A stretch of 64,000 nt of DNA from Palaeococcus pacificus DY20341 (GTDB taxonomy: Archaea; Methanobacteriota_B; Thermococci; Thermococcales; Thermococcaceae), in NCBI RefSeq assembly GCF_000725425.1, contig NZ_CP006019.1:124001-188000 (forward strand), read 5' to 3'. Under the pieces are notes generated by a model that was given only the letters and a program-made list of their open reading frames with translations, searched no databases and had not been told where the DNA came from. A program made the position numbers and the translations under genes. Positions 43,875 through 54,000 of this stretch are shown here, in pieces; position 1 is the stretch's first letter; each line of letters starts with the position of its first letter.

Positions 43875-43917
43875 GGGAGGCCGAAAGATGCTAGGAAGAA
43901 AGCAGAATAACGCTCCC
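43875..43917 (-). repeat. hairpin repeat family, copy B
   Basis: Minus strand: GGGAGCGTTATTCTGCTTTC, then CATCTTTCGGCCTCCC. It is close to copy A over about 52 nt, including the AGGGTAAA flank. It lies 38 bp beyond the stop of the cupin gene. Confidence 0.6.
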
Positions 43918-43955
43918 AGCAGAAGTATGAAACGAAATTAAAAAGAAGCAAAGCA

Positions 43956-44354
43956 TCAGCAGGTGTGCCCTTCGTCTGAGGCTCCTCTCTCCTCTTCGGG
44001 TATGTTGTATTTTTTGTTTGGGATTAAGCACAGGAATTCGAAAGTCTCTGCGTCTTCGTTAACGAATTGGTGGAGCTCATTTGGTTTAACATATGCAAAG
44101 CTTCCCTGTACGAGCTTGATCTTTCTCTTTCCGTCCGTTAAGTAGCCTTCGCCCTTAACAACGAATATCTCGTGCTCGTAGTTGTGAGTGTGTAGTGGAG
44201 TGTGACCGCCTTTTTTAACCACAAAATAGCGCATAGCGAAGTTTTCTGCCCCAAATTTTGGTGTTACAAGCCATCTTATTGTGACGTCCTTAGCACCTTC
44301 CATTATAACTTCCTTTTCTTCAACATCCAAGTAGTGGTTTACGTACACTTTCAT
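43956..44354 (-). CDS. cupin-domain protein
   Basis: A 132-residue single-domain cupin starting MKVYVNHYLDVEEKEVIMEG. Motif 1 is GGHTPLHTHNYEHEIFVVKG (three His and one Glu as metal ligands). Motif 2 is NELHQFVNE with the fourth His. The C-terminus DEGHTC adds a His and Cys. It probably binds Mn, Fe or Ni; whether enzyme or sensor is not evident. The start at 44354 follows ACGGTG. The region upstream of its gene is divergent with the metallophosphoesterase gene. Confidence 0.85.
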   Translation of the reverse strand: MKVYVNHYLDVEEKEVIMEGAKDVTIRWLVTPKFGAENFAMRYFVVKKGGHTPLHTHNYEHEIFVVKGEGYLTDGKRKIKLVQGSFAYVKPNELHQFVNEDAETFEFLCLIPNKKYNIPEEERGASDEGHTC

Positions 44355-44459
44355 CACCGTACCATTTAGGTTGAAGAAATTTTTAAATGTATCTTCAATT
44401 GCTTTCTATTCCAAAAGCTCTTTAAGAATGTTGGACAATACTACTTTTAGGTGAACCAA

Positions 44460-46178
44460 ATGAGGAAGATTCTTGCGCTCCTTTTAATTGGGTTGATTCT
44501 CCTTTCAGCGGGATGTGTGAGCCAAACCCAAGAGACAACTCCTACCTCAACAGAGGAATCTACGACCCCAACTTCCCAAACATCAACCAGCACAACCGAA
44601 ATTACTACTTCGACCACTTCAACGCCAACTACAACAATTACAACCATGACAACAACACCAACTAAAACCTACGCCCCTATCGACTTCAAAAAGGCCAAGA
44701 GGGGAGAGATAGTAGGGAATTGGGATGAGCTTTTTGACACAGGTACAATTTATGTCAGCGCTGATTTGGTCGATTTAGCTAAACACTACTTCCCAAACGC
44801 CGAGATAAGGCCTTCTCATGAGTTCAGCGGAGGTGTAGCCATTTTGAGCCCCGGAGAGGCCAGGGCGCTCTTGAGGGGTAAGCCCATGCTTATCACCATC
44901 AACAGTTACTTTGGCTACATCGCATACAAAGTTGGCTACAAGTTCATTGGAGAAGACATAGGAATGATTATAGCTTACAAAGAAGACGGGAATGATAGGC
45001 TTATCTTTACAGGGAATGGAAAAGCTGGAATTGGAGCGGCTTTGAAATACGCTATGGATATCAAGGAAGGAAAGAAAAAGGTAAATCCAAGCTTTGTTAC
45101 AAAGAAAACTGATTTTGAGGGAGTTATCGTCAAAGAAATAGGGGACAACGATTGGGATGGAATCCCAGATGAGGATGAATACTGGATTGTGAAGGACTTT
45201 GCCTTTGATGAGCCTTTCATATTCAACTGGCGCATTGTAAAGGGTGAGAACGTTACTGTGAGTGGCGGATTCATAAGGAGCGTAAACGGCTCCACTGTTT
45301 ACATAAGGGCACTGAGCTTTGATGTTAAAGTGAATATAGAGACTCCAAAAGGTGAAACGCTCACATACGTCATAGAAAACATCAACCCCAAGATAATGGA
45401 GCTCCCTGAGGGGGCAGAAGCTGGAGACACATGGGTCAAATTCACTACCAATGAAGAGCATTTTGAAATTAGAGCAAAAGATTTAGAGAACTACACGTTC
45501 CTAGTCTTTGGTGACCACAGGCCGGGAAGTGGAACTAAGCAGCCCCAAGTTTTCTTCAAGATAAAAGACATGATGAACAATGACGAAGGTGTGTTCTTCA
45601 TAGACACGGGAGATTTAGTCTTCTCAGGAAAAGTTGAGGAGTGGGGAGAACTCATGAAAATTTGGGATTTCAACAGGCCCGTTTTCATTGCCGTGGGGAA
45701 CCATGAGTACCAAGGACAAGGTAAAAATGTTTATAAAAAGCTCTTCGGTCCAACAGACTATTCCTTTGCCCTTGGAAACTACTACTTCATATTTATGAAC
45801 AACGTTGAGAGAGGCTACTCACTCTCGAGCTCCCAGTGGAGCTGGCTTGAGGGCGAGCTCCAGAAGGCAAACGAAACAGGTAAAATGCCTATAATCATTA
45901 TGCACGCACCCCCCGTTGACCCGAGGCCCGGCGAGAGCCACGCAATGAAAAGCACGGATGGAGAAAAGCTCATGGAGCTCATGAGAAAGTATAATGCCTT
46001 TGGGTTCTTTGGTCACATACACATGTACTGGTATGGTGAAAAGGACGGTGTGGAGTTCGTTGTGGCAGGAGGTGGAGGCGCACCCATATATGCAAAACCT
46101 GACGAAGGCGGCTTCTACCACTATGTTAGAGTAAACGTAACCAGTGGGATAATCATTGAGCCTGTGAAAGTGGAGTAA
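44460..46178 (+). CDS. surface metallophosphoesterase lipoprotein
   Basis: A 572-residue exported protein. The signal is MRKILALLLIGLILLSAGC with the lipobox Cys near residue 19, then a long Thr/Ser-rich linker (likely glycosylated). A middle region contains DNDWDGIPDEDEY, a thrombospondin type 3-like calcium loop. The C-terminal calcineurin-like phosphoesterase has FGDHRPG, DTGDLVFSG, VGNHEYQG, MHAPPVD and FFGHIHMYW, the five metal-binding blocks. It sits on the cell surface and may hydrolyse phosphate esters or nucleotides there. The ATG at 44460 follows AGGTGA. Confidence 0.88.
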   Translation: MRKILALLLIGLILLSAGCVSQTQETTPTSTEESTTPTSQTSTSTTEITTSTTSTPTTTITTMTTTPTKTYAPIDFKKAKRGEIVGNWDELFDTGTIYVSADLVDLAKHYFPNAEIRPSHEFSGGVAILSPGEARALLRGKPMLITINSYFGYIAYKVGYKFIGEDIGMIIAYKEDGNDRLIFTGNGKAGIGAALKYAMDIKEGKKKVNPSFVTKKTDFEGVIVKEIGDNDWDGIPDEDEYWIVKDFAFDEPFIFNWRIVKGENVTVSGGFIRSVNGSTVYIRALSFDVKVNIETPKGETLTYVIENINPKIMELPEGAEAGDTWVKFTTNEEHFEIRAKDLENYTFLVFGDHRPGSGTKQPQVFFKIKDMMNNDEGVFFIDTGDLVFSGKVEEWGELMKIWDFNRPVFIAVGNHEYQGQGKNVYKKLFGPTDYSFALGNYYFIFMNNVERGYSLSSSQWSWLEGELQKANETGKMPIIIMHAPPVDPRPGESHAMKSTDGEKLMELMRKYNAFGFFGHIHMYWYGEKDGVEFVVAGGGGAPIYAKPDEGGFYHYVRVNVTSGIIIEPVKVE

Positions 46179-46270
46179 CTACTCTCTTTTATCCTTTTTA
46201 AGTTTGTCTGAGGGTTTTTGCTATGTGGAAAATAAGGAAAGTTTAAAAGTGGGTCAGCTTAAATGAGTTT

Positions 46271-46334
46271 GACCGGTGATGACTTTGCAGGGTAGCTACT
46301 GAAATTGATGAAGAAGTCGCTCCAGTCTGAGGTC
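46271..46334 (+). ncRNA. C/D box sRNA (methylation guide)
   Basis: All four boxes are present in order: C GTGATGA (46276-46282), D' CTGA (46299-46302), C' TGATGA (46306-46311) and D CTGA (46327-46330). The guide intervals are 16 nt (CTTTGCAGGGTAGCTA) and 15 nt (AGAAGTCGCTCCAGT). GACC and GGTC at the ends form the closing stem. Such RNAs direct 2'-O-methylation of rRNA or tRNA at the base pairing with the fifth nucleotide before D or D'. It lies between convergent genes and touches the usp stop codon. Targets were not determined. Confidence 0.88.
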
Positions 46335-47175
46335 ATTCGCATGGCACCAACAAAACGGGCGTCTTTGAATCTCTAACAACCCTTTCTGCTGTACTTCCTA
46401 AGAGCAAGTCCTTTAGGATACTCCTTCCTTTTTTGCCTATGACTATTATTGAAGCTTCTTTGGTTAGACTTAATCCAATTATGCTCTGTGAAGCTACACC
46501 AAAGCTCACTTCTTTTTCAACAGGGAACTTCACGATTCTTGCATATTTTTCGAGTCTTTCCTTTGCTCTCTGAGCATTTTCCTCTAGTTCCTCCATTTTT
46601 CCATAATCAACCGTGTGAAGCAAAATGCCCTCCTCTACCAGCTCCTCGAACTTTTTGATGGCTTCCATTATCTTTATAGAGCACTTTGAGAAGTCAAGGG
46701 CTATGAGAGGTCTTTTGAATATTTTTGAACAGTCACAGGTGCACGTAATCTCTTTTTTCTCCTCATCCCACTCGTATTTTATCAGAAGGACTGGTTTTTT
46801 TGTGGTTCTAACGAGGTTAGAAGCCGTGCTTCCGAGGAGCATCTGCCTCAATATATTTTCTCCCTTTGATGGAGTCACAACTAAATCAACATCTTTTTCT
46901 TTTGCTATTTCTGCTATTTCAAGGGATGGTATGCCAAGCTTTACAACATTTTCGACATCTATTCCTTTTTCCTTCAATTCATTAGCCAGTTTTTTGAGAT
47001 GCTCTTCGTCAATCTTCATAAGCTCTAGGGCTTCAATATCAGTAGCGGTTATATCAACCACGTGGATTAAATAAAGCTTCTTTGCTCCTATTTTGAAGAG
47101 CAAGGGGATACAGCTCCTCAAAGCATGGAGAGAAACCTCAGAAAAATCCGTTGGGAATAAAATCTTCTCAAACAC
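46333..47175 (-). CDS. tandem universal stress protein (two Usp domains)
   Basis: A 280-residue cytoplasmic protein with two UspA domains. Domain 1 begins MFEKILFPTDFSEVSLHALR and ends with the ATP motif GENILRQMLLGSTASNLV. Domain 2 begins RPLIALDFSKCSIKIMEAI and ends with GKKGRSILKDLLLGSTAERV. Both keep the G-x2-G-x9-G-S/T ATP-binding pattern. A CTCDCSK cluster between the domains offers three Cys for a metal or disulfide, an uncommon feature. The role in stress response is by family only. Confidence 0.9.
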   Translation of the reverse strand: MFEKILFPTDFSEVSLHALRSCIPLLFKIGAKKLYLIHVVDITATDIEALELMKIDEEHLKKLANELKEKGIDVENVVKLGIPSLEIAEIAKEKDVDLVVTPSKGENILRQMLLGSTASNLVRTTKKPVLLIKYEWDEEKKEITCTCDCSKIFKRPLIALDFSKCSIKIMEAIKKFEELVEEGILLHTVDYGKMEELEENAQRAKERLEKYARIVKFPVEKEVSFGVASQSIIGLSLTKEASIIVIGKKGRSILKDLLLGSTAERVVRDSKTPVLLVPCE

Positions 47176-47257
47176 TTTCCCACCTCAATACAAGATAAGC
47201 TTTTTTCCTATTTAACTTTTTCAGAAAACATTTAAGAAATGAGAAAGAACATTAATT

Positions 47258-47968
47258 ATGATGGAGCGGAAAGTTGTTCTAGAAACTCAAAACTTAGTCA
47301 AAAACTACTATATTGGAAGGAAGATAGTCGTGCCTGCTCTTAGAGGGATAGACCTGAAAATATATGAGGGGGAGTTTGTAGCAATAATAGGCCCCAGCGG
47401 AAGCGGTAAGACAACGCTCCTAAATATGCTTGGCCTGTTAGATAGGCCTACTGGAGGAAAGATATTCATAGATGGCTTAGATGTAAGCAATTTGAGGGAT
47501 AACCAGCTTTCTGAGATACGGCTTAGAAAAATCGGCTTCATCTTTCAATATTATAATTTAATGCCAATCTTAACTGCTTTGGAAAACGTTGAGCTTCCTA
47601 TGGTATTAGCGGGGGTTTCAAGGAAGAAGAGGATTAAACGGGCTAAAGATCTCTTAAAGGCCGTTGGGCTTGAGAAATTTGCTCATCACAAGCCAACAGA
47701 GATGAGCGGTGGTCAGCAGCAACGTGTGGCAATAGCGAGAGCCTTAGCTAATAACCCCAGCATAGTTTTGGCTGATGAACCAACGGGGAACTTGGACACA
47801 AAGACTTCTGAAGAAATTATTCAGCTGTTGAGAAAGATAAATAAGGAGAAAGGAACAACATTTGTTGTAGTAACGCATGATCCGGAAGTGGCAGACAACG
47901 CAGATAGAATTTTTCAAATAAGAGATGGTCTCCTTAAAGAAGTGGAGACGTTTGAGGTGGGAACATGA
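47258..47968 (+). CDS. ABC exporter ATPase (MacB/LolD-like)
   Basis: A 236-residue ATPase with Walker A GPSGSGKTT, Q-loop FIFQYYNLMP, signature MSGGQQQRVA, Walker B VLADEPTGNLD and VVVTHDPEVAD, typical of the MacB/LolD/FtsE class. Two ATG codons (47258, 47261) are possible; a TATA-like ACATTTAAG about 25 nt before suggests a leaderless message. It overlaps the next gene by 4 bp. With the two following genes it forms a mechanotransmission-type transporter that acts on the outer face of the membrane. Confidence 0.93.
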   Translation: MMERKVVLETQNLVKNYYIGRKIVVPALRGIDLKIYEGEFVAIIGPSGSGKTTLLNMLGLLDRPTGGKIFIDGLDVSNLRDNQLSEIRLRKIGFIFQYYNLMPILTALENVELPMVLAGVSRKKRIKRAKDLLKAVGLEKFAHHKPTEMSGGQQQRVAIARALANNPSIVLADEPTGNLDTKTSEEIIQLLRKINKEKGTTFVVVTHDPEVADNADRIFQIRDGLLKEVETFEVGT

Positions 47969-49785
47969 GAAAGCTTGCCTTTATTTTAATTGTGCTCTTA
48001 GTGATTCCCTCATTTTCCCTGGGGAATGAAGAGTATATGACATCTTTTCAGGGCTATCTGGGGATAGGGGATAATTTAACCTTTGGAAACTACACTTTGA
48101 CCTTTATTGATGTTTTAAATCCAAATGCCGTAAATGAGAGAGTTCTCTTTAAAATTAGGGATAATTCAGTCTTTGAGGAAAAAGAATTCTCTTTGAGAGA
48201 TGGGGAGAGCTTTGAATACAAAGATGTGAAGGTGGAACTGATATACACAACTTTGGAAGACAACCCGAGGGCTGTCATTAGGATATATTCTAAACCCGTG
48301 GATATATATTATGGGAAGGCTTATGAGAGGAACATTTTTAGATACGGCCCTATTTCATTCAGCATTGTTGAAATAGAGAATGAAACTCTTCTAGCGAGAT
48401 ATTTAAAGGGAGATGAAATTGACTATCGCTATCTTAACGTTGGGAATTACTATTGGCATGAGCTGCAGATAAGCATAGACGAAATAGCGAACAAGAGTGC
48501 AACTATACGCCTAAAGGCTCCTAAATATGTGAGATTTTCTATAGTTAAAGGAGCTGAGATAAGTATCGAAGAGGTCAGCTTTGATGAAGTTGAGATTGGC
48601 TCTCCGTTTACCTTAAACTTAACCTTAAAAAATGTGGGAGATAAGGAGGCCCGATTTATAAGTGTCTACCTGTACTCAACAGAAAATGTAAATGTTGAGG
48701 CTCAAAGACAGCAAACGCTTTTACCCACGGTTGTTCTACCGGAAGTCACATCTTCTCTCCCCTTTGCAGCGTACAAGGGAAGTCCAATAAAATATGTTGA
48801 AGTCCTAGTCCCCGGAAAAACAGCTAGTCTTAGCTTTAGCCTAATCTCCTCGAAGAACCTTAGGGAGGATGTATATCCCCTCTATATACGCTTGGAGTAT
48901 AAGGATGAGGAAGGGGCCGAGAAGAGCACAGAGATTCAAGTAGGAATCCCGGTAGTTGATAGAATTAGGCCAAAGATAGTTTTGGATGAGTTTAAAGTAA
49001 TTCCAAGTGTAGTTTATCCCGACTCGAACTTTACAGTTCAAATGAAGCTTAAAAATATTGGAAATGCGCCTGCAAAGCATGTTAAGATTGATGTCTTGGT
49101 GGAGAAGCCCGGTGAAGAGCAGCCATCAACTTTTGGTTCCTATGGCCAACCAATGCCATCCGAGGCACCAAAAATCTATCCCGTAGAAAAGCAGAGCACT
49201 CTCTACTTCAATGAGATAAGCAACACATCAGAAGGAGTGGTTTATTTTAAGATTGAGGACGTTTCAAGAGGAATTTATCCCCTCTATGTTGTGATAAGTT
49301 ATGAAGACGAAAACGGCATAGCATATAAGGAAGAAATGACTTTTGGGGTTGAAGTGGGAGCTTATCCCCTCTTAACGACGTACATAGGCAACGTATGGGA
49401 GAGCGGTGGGAAGTACAACTTTGAGGTTTATGTCGTCAATGAAGGAAAAGATATTGCGAGGAGTGTTGTTTTAGAGGTTAGCTCTAACGATTTAGAGCTC
49501 TTCCCAGTTGGACAGCGCTATGTGGGCAGCATAAGCGGAAGGGACTACGACAGTGTGACTTATCAAATTTTGAACTCAACTCTTCCTAGGGGAGAATACA
49601 GGATTCATGCAAAGGTCTACTATAAAGACGAAAAGGGACAAGAGAAGAGCTTTGAGGAGGACTTAACCTTAAGAATTCCCGAAAACTTGATAGAGCAGAA
49701 AACAAGGCCTCTTTGGGAGTATGTGCTTGGAGGGGCGCTGATGTTATTTGTAATAATCCTCTTATGGAGGAGAGGAAGTGATTGA
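47965..49785 (+). CDS. exported CARDB/NEW3-like surface protein of the ABC exporter operon
   Basis: A 606-residue membrane-anchored protein (COG1361/S-layer-like group). It has an N-terminal signal (MRKLAFILIVLLVIPSFSLG), a small leading domain, then at least three immunoglobulin-like repeats of CARDB/NEW3 type (FTLNLTLKNVGDKEARFISV, FTVQMKLKNIGNAPAKHVKI, YNFEVYVVNEGKDIARSVVL) and a C-terminal helix (YVLGGALMLFVIILLWRR) holding it in the membrane. It lies between the ATPase and permease genes with overlaps on both sides. It is probably the extracellular partner that captures or guides the substrate. Confidence 0.85.
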   Translation: MRKLAFILIVLLVIPSFSLGNEEYMTSFQGYLGIGDNLTFGNYTLTFIDVLNPNAVNERVLFKIRDNSVFEEKEFSLRDGESFEYKDVKVELIYTTLEDNPRAVIRIYSKPVDIYYGKAYERNIFRYGPISFSIVEIENETLLARYLKGDEIDYRYLNVGNYYWHELQISIDEIANKSATIRLKAPKYVRFSIVKGAEISIEEVSFDEVEIGSPFTLNLTLKNVGDKEARFISVYLYSTENVNVEAQRQQTLLPTVVLPEVTSSLPFAAYKGSPIKYVEVLVPGKTASLSFSLISSKNLREDVYPLYIRLEYKDEEGAEKSTEIQVGIPVVDRIRPKIVLDEFKVIPSVVYPDSNFTVQMKLKNIGNAPAKHVKIDVLVEKPGEEQPSTFGSYGQPMPSEAPKIYPVEKQSTLYFNEISNTSEGVVYFKIEDVSRGIYPLYVVISYEDENGIAYKEEMTFGVEVGAYPLLTTYIGNVWESGGKYNFEVYVVNEGKDIARSVVLEVSSNDLELFPVGQRYVGSISGRDYDSVTYQILNSTLPRGEYRIHAKVYYKDEKGQEKSFEEDLTLRIPENLIEQKTRPLWEYVLGGALMLFVIILLWRRGSD

Positions 49786-51001
49786 TGAACTCCTTAAAAT
49801 CGCTGTCAGGAACTTAACGAGGCGCAAAGTGAGGACTTTCTTCACCATGTTAGGCATTATTATTGCTGTTGGCTCGATAACGGCTCTAGTATCTATAACC
49901 GAAGGTTCGAAAGAGGCTGTTCAGGGAGAGCTCGAGAGGACGAGCAACGTTTTAATGGTAATTCCCGGCGCGGGTCTTTCGATAATAAAAGTGGCAACGA
50001 GCTCAATGGACGAGAGTATAGTCCATAAGATTGAGAAAATAAATCATGTTAAAGCTGTAAATCCTATCCTCTATAAGATATCGAGCTTCCACTATGAGGA
50101 TTACATAGCAGAGACCTCAATAATGGGGGTTGACCCAAAGAGGGCTGCGAAGTATTATGAGTTAGTAGGCTTCCAAATGGAGAGGGGAGTTTTTCTTAAG
50201 AAGGAAGACCACTACAAAGCGGTTTTAGGATATTTAATTGCTCATGGAAAGTTCATTGGTGCGAATGGAAAAGTTGTAAACTGGGACATAAGGCCCGGCG
50301 AAAAGATATATCTCTATGATGATGAGGGGAATGTGTGGGAGTTCAAGGTGGTCGGCAACTTTAAAGAGAGCGGACAGTCCTTTTTAGCGGGATTTGTGGA
50401 CATGATGGTTGCTATTCCCCTCGATACAGCCCAAGAAATCTTTGGTGACGAAGGGAAGGTGAGCATGGTTGAAGTCTACGTTGATGACATATACTTTGTT
50501 GATGAGGTTAGGAAGGAAATTGAGAAGGAGATAGGAGGAGTAACCGTAATCTCGGCAAAGCAGAGCGTTGAAATGGTTCTTTACATTCAAAAAATAATGC
50601 ACAACCTTTTGATTGGCATTGGAAGTATAGCTCTCTTTGTTGGGGCTTTGGGAGTTATGAACACCCTTTTAACCTCTGTCATGGAAAGAACGAGGGAAAT
50701 TGGTACTTACAGGGCAATAGGTGCTAGGAAGAGCTTTATCCTGAAGATGATACTCATTGAAGGCCTCATCCTGACCACGGTGGGAGGAATTTTGGGGTTT
50801 GCCTTTGGAATTGGCGCAGCAAATTTAGTGGTTTGGGTGTTTGAGCAGAGGGGCCAGCTTCTCCCTTCTCCTATAATAGACTTAAACGTGATTTTGTTTG
50901 CCATGGCAGTGACCTTTGGAATTGGGCTTCTCTCAAGCGTCTATCCCGCTAAGAAAGCGGCAGATTTAAGCCCAGTGGAAGCTTTGAGGTATATAGAGTA
51001 G
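49778..51001 (+). CDS. ABC exporter permease (MacB-like, FtsX fold)
   Basis: A 407-residue permease with four transmembrane helices: one at the N-terminus (FFTMLGIIIAVGSITALVSI) and three at the C-terminus around LLTSVMERTREIGTYRAIGA, the FtsX/MacB core. Between them is a periplasmic-core domain of about 220 residues. The ending is AKKAADLSPVEALRYIE, a standard MacB tail. The start is GTG at 49778, which overlaps the preceding stop by 8 bp. The substrate is unknown. Confidence 0.93.
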   Translation: MIDELLKIAVRNLTRRKVRTFFTMLGIIIAVGSITALVSITEGSKEAVQGELERTSNVLMVIPGAGLSIIKVATSSMDESIVHKIEKINHVKAVNPILYKISSFHYEDYIAETSIMGVDPKRAAKYYELVGFQMERGVFLKKEDHYKAVLGYLIAHGKFIGANGKVVNWDIRPGEKIYLYDDEGNVWEFKVVGNFKESGQSFLAGFVDMMVAIPLDTAQEIFGDEGKVSMVEVYVDDIYFVDEVRKEIEKEIGGVTVISAKQSVEMVLYIQKIMHNLLIGIGSIALFVGALGVMNTLLTSVMERTREIGTYRAIGARKSFILKMILIEGLILTTVGGILGFAFGIGAANLVVWVFEQRGQLLPSPIIDLNVILFAMAVTFGIGLLSSVYPAKKAADLSPVEALRYIE

Positions 51002-51047
51002 GGCTAAAAGAGTTTAAAAGTCGGAAAACAAAAATTGGGAAGAGAAA

Positions 51048-54000
51048 TCAAACCTTCTCAACGCCTATCTTTGCCTTAACATCGTCCCAATCGACAATGT
51101 AGCCTTTAACATCGCTCGTAAACTCGAGCTCTACTGCTCTAGTTTCTCTCTTAATGTAATCGAGCATCTCCTCCAAGAGCTCCTTGTTCTCATCTGTGGT
51201 GTCTATGTAAACCTTTATGCGGTCGTTGACATCCAAGTCCATCTGCTTCCTCATCTCTTGTATTCTCCTTACGAATTCCCTAGCCAAACCTTCGGCCATT
51301 AGTTCTCTTGTTAGTGTCTTGTCAACGAAGACCTTGCCGTGGTCGAACTCCTCTGCAACGAGGAAGTCTGGGAGTTCCTCTTCTATTGTTATGTGCTCCC
51401 TCTCTATGGTGAACTCTTTTCCTTCGATTTCGACTTTGAGCTTCTCCTTCATGAGCTTCTCATAGAGCTCTCCTGCATCTTGGCTCATTATCCACTTTGC
51501 GACGAGCTTTGCATCTCCTTTGAAGTGCGGGCCGAGCTTAGCGTAGTTCGGCTTGACTATTATTGCCCTCTCCACTTTAGCAACTTTGACCTCTTTTGCG
51601 TTTAATTGATCTCTCAAAAGCCTGTTGAGCCTCTCAACTGCTTTCTTACTCATCTCGTCTTCGGTCTCTATTATTATTTGCCTAACTGGATATCTAAGCT
51701 TTATCCTTGCTTTTTGCCTTGCTGAAGCTCCTGCTTCGACTATCTTCCTTATTATGCTCATCTCCTTCTCAAGATCCTCGTCGACCCATTTCTCGTCCTT
51801 AGCTGGCCAGTCTTCGAGGTGAACGCTCTCTTTTCCGCTGAACGGCCTTATGAGGTTTTGATATATCTCCTCAGCTATGTATGGTGTAAACGGCGCCATT
51901 AATCTAAGCAGTACATCGAAGACCTTCCAGAGAGTCCAATACGCGGCCAGTTTATCTGGGTCGTCCTTCTCCACCCAGAGTCTCTTCCTTATGAGCCTTA
52001 CATACCACCTGCTGAGGTCCTCTACCACGAACTCATATATTCCTCTGGTAGCCTTTATGAGGTAGAAGTTCTCTATGCCCTCGCTAACCGTGTCTATTAA
52101 GCTGTTTACCTTTGAGAGTATCCACTTGTCTTCCTCCCTGAATGGAAGCTCTTCTACGTTGAGCTTAGTTGGGTCAAAGCCGTCGAGGCTCATATAAGTT
52201 GAGCTCAGTATGTAGACGTTCCAAAGTATGTTGAGCATTCTCTTAACCTGGCCCAAGCCGGTCCAGCTGAACCTCAAGTCCTCCCAAGGAACGTTTGCCC
52301 ACAGCATGTAGAACCTAAATGGATCTCTTCCTTCCTTTTGGACGACTTCTTCTGGCTTTATGATGTTGCCCAAGCTCTTGCTCATCTTATCTCCTTTCTC
52401 ATCAAGGACGTAGCCGTGCATTGCGACTTTCTTGTACGGCACAGTGTCGAAAGCTATTACACTTGCTGCTTGTTGGGAGTAGAACCACTTTGTAACTTGG
52501 TCTTGACCCTCAACTATAAACTCTGCTGGCCAGAGCTTTTCAAACAGCTCTTTGTTCCTTGGGTAGCCTAAGGAGGCCCATGAGGCAATTCCAGAGTCGA
52601 ACCACACATCGAGAACGTCCTTGACACGTTTCATGTCTCCTCCACATTTTGGACACTTCAAAACAACTGTGTCGACCCAAGGCTTGTGCAGGTCAACTTC
52701 TTCAAAGCTCTTCTCTATTGGCTCTTTGCTCATCTCTTTAAGCTCCTCAAACGAGCCAACGACGTGTGTGTGTCCGCACTCCTCGCACACCCAGAACGGC
52801 AGGGGTATTCCCCAGTACCTCTGTCTTGATATACACCAATCTCCTGAGTTCATTACACCGTTATCGTAGCGCACTTTAACCCAATCCGGATACCAAGTGA
52901 CCTTTTCGTCGTTTTCCTTTAATATCTGCTCTTTGACCTTGCTGACCTTAAGGAACCACTGATCTGTGGCTCTAAATATTAGTGGAGTCTTACAGCGCCA
53001 GCAGTGTGGATATTTGTGCTCTATAGTGCCGGCTTTAACGAGAATGCCCTTCTCTTTGAGGTACTCTATTATCTCTGGGTCTGCGTCTTTTACGAAGACT
53101 CCCTTCCACTTGCCTTCTACGTATCTTCCTTCGTCGTCTAATGGTGAGTAAGCTGGCAATCCGTATTCCCTTCCTATTTCAAAGTCCTCCTCACCATGAC
53201 CTGGAGCTGTATGAACAAGCCCTGTACCGTCGCCTAAAGTAACGTGCTCGCCCAGTATGACGCGGTGGGTCCATTCATATTTCTCTCTAAACTCCTTCTG
53301 TCTTGGGTATTCATCTAAGAATGGGTGAACGTATCTAAGGCCTTCGAGTTCTTCTCCCTTGAACTCCTCGACTACTTCGCCTTTAACACCGGTCTCATTT
53401 AAAACACGTTCAACTAAGGCTTTGGCTATTATCCAATATTCTTCTTTACCTTCAAGCTCGACCTTAACCTTAGCGTAGTCATACTCCGCATGGACCGCTA
53501 CCGCCAAATTAGCCGGCAAAGTCCAAGGCGTCGTAGTCCAAACGAGGAGGTATTCATTTTCTTTATCCTCGAGCCTGAACTTGACGTATACGCTCGGATC
53601 TTCTCTTATCTTGTATTCTCCCCTAACTTCGTGCTCGGCCAGAGCTGTTTCACACCTTGGACACCAGTGGAGAACCCTTTGGTCCTTTTCCAAAAGCTCC
53701 TTTTCCCACGCTCTCTTAAGCGTCCACCAAGCTGCTTCTATATATTCGTTCTTTATCGTCATGTAAGGATTATCCCAGTCCATCCATACGCCGAGCAGTT
53801 TGAACTGCTCTGTCATGACCTTGAGGTTCTTGAGAGCAAACTCTTTACACTTCTTTATGAACTCATCAACGCCTATCTTCTCCTCTATGTCCTTCTTTAT
53901 CTTCAAGCCCAAAGCCTGCTCGACTTTAACCTCTATTGGAAGACCGTGCATGTCGAAGCCGGGCTGTCTCCTCACGTTGTAGCCCTGCATGGTCCTAAAC

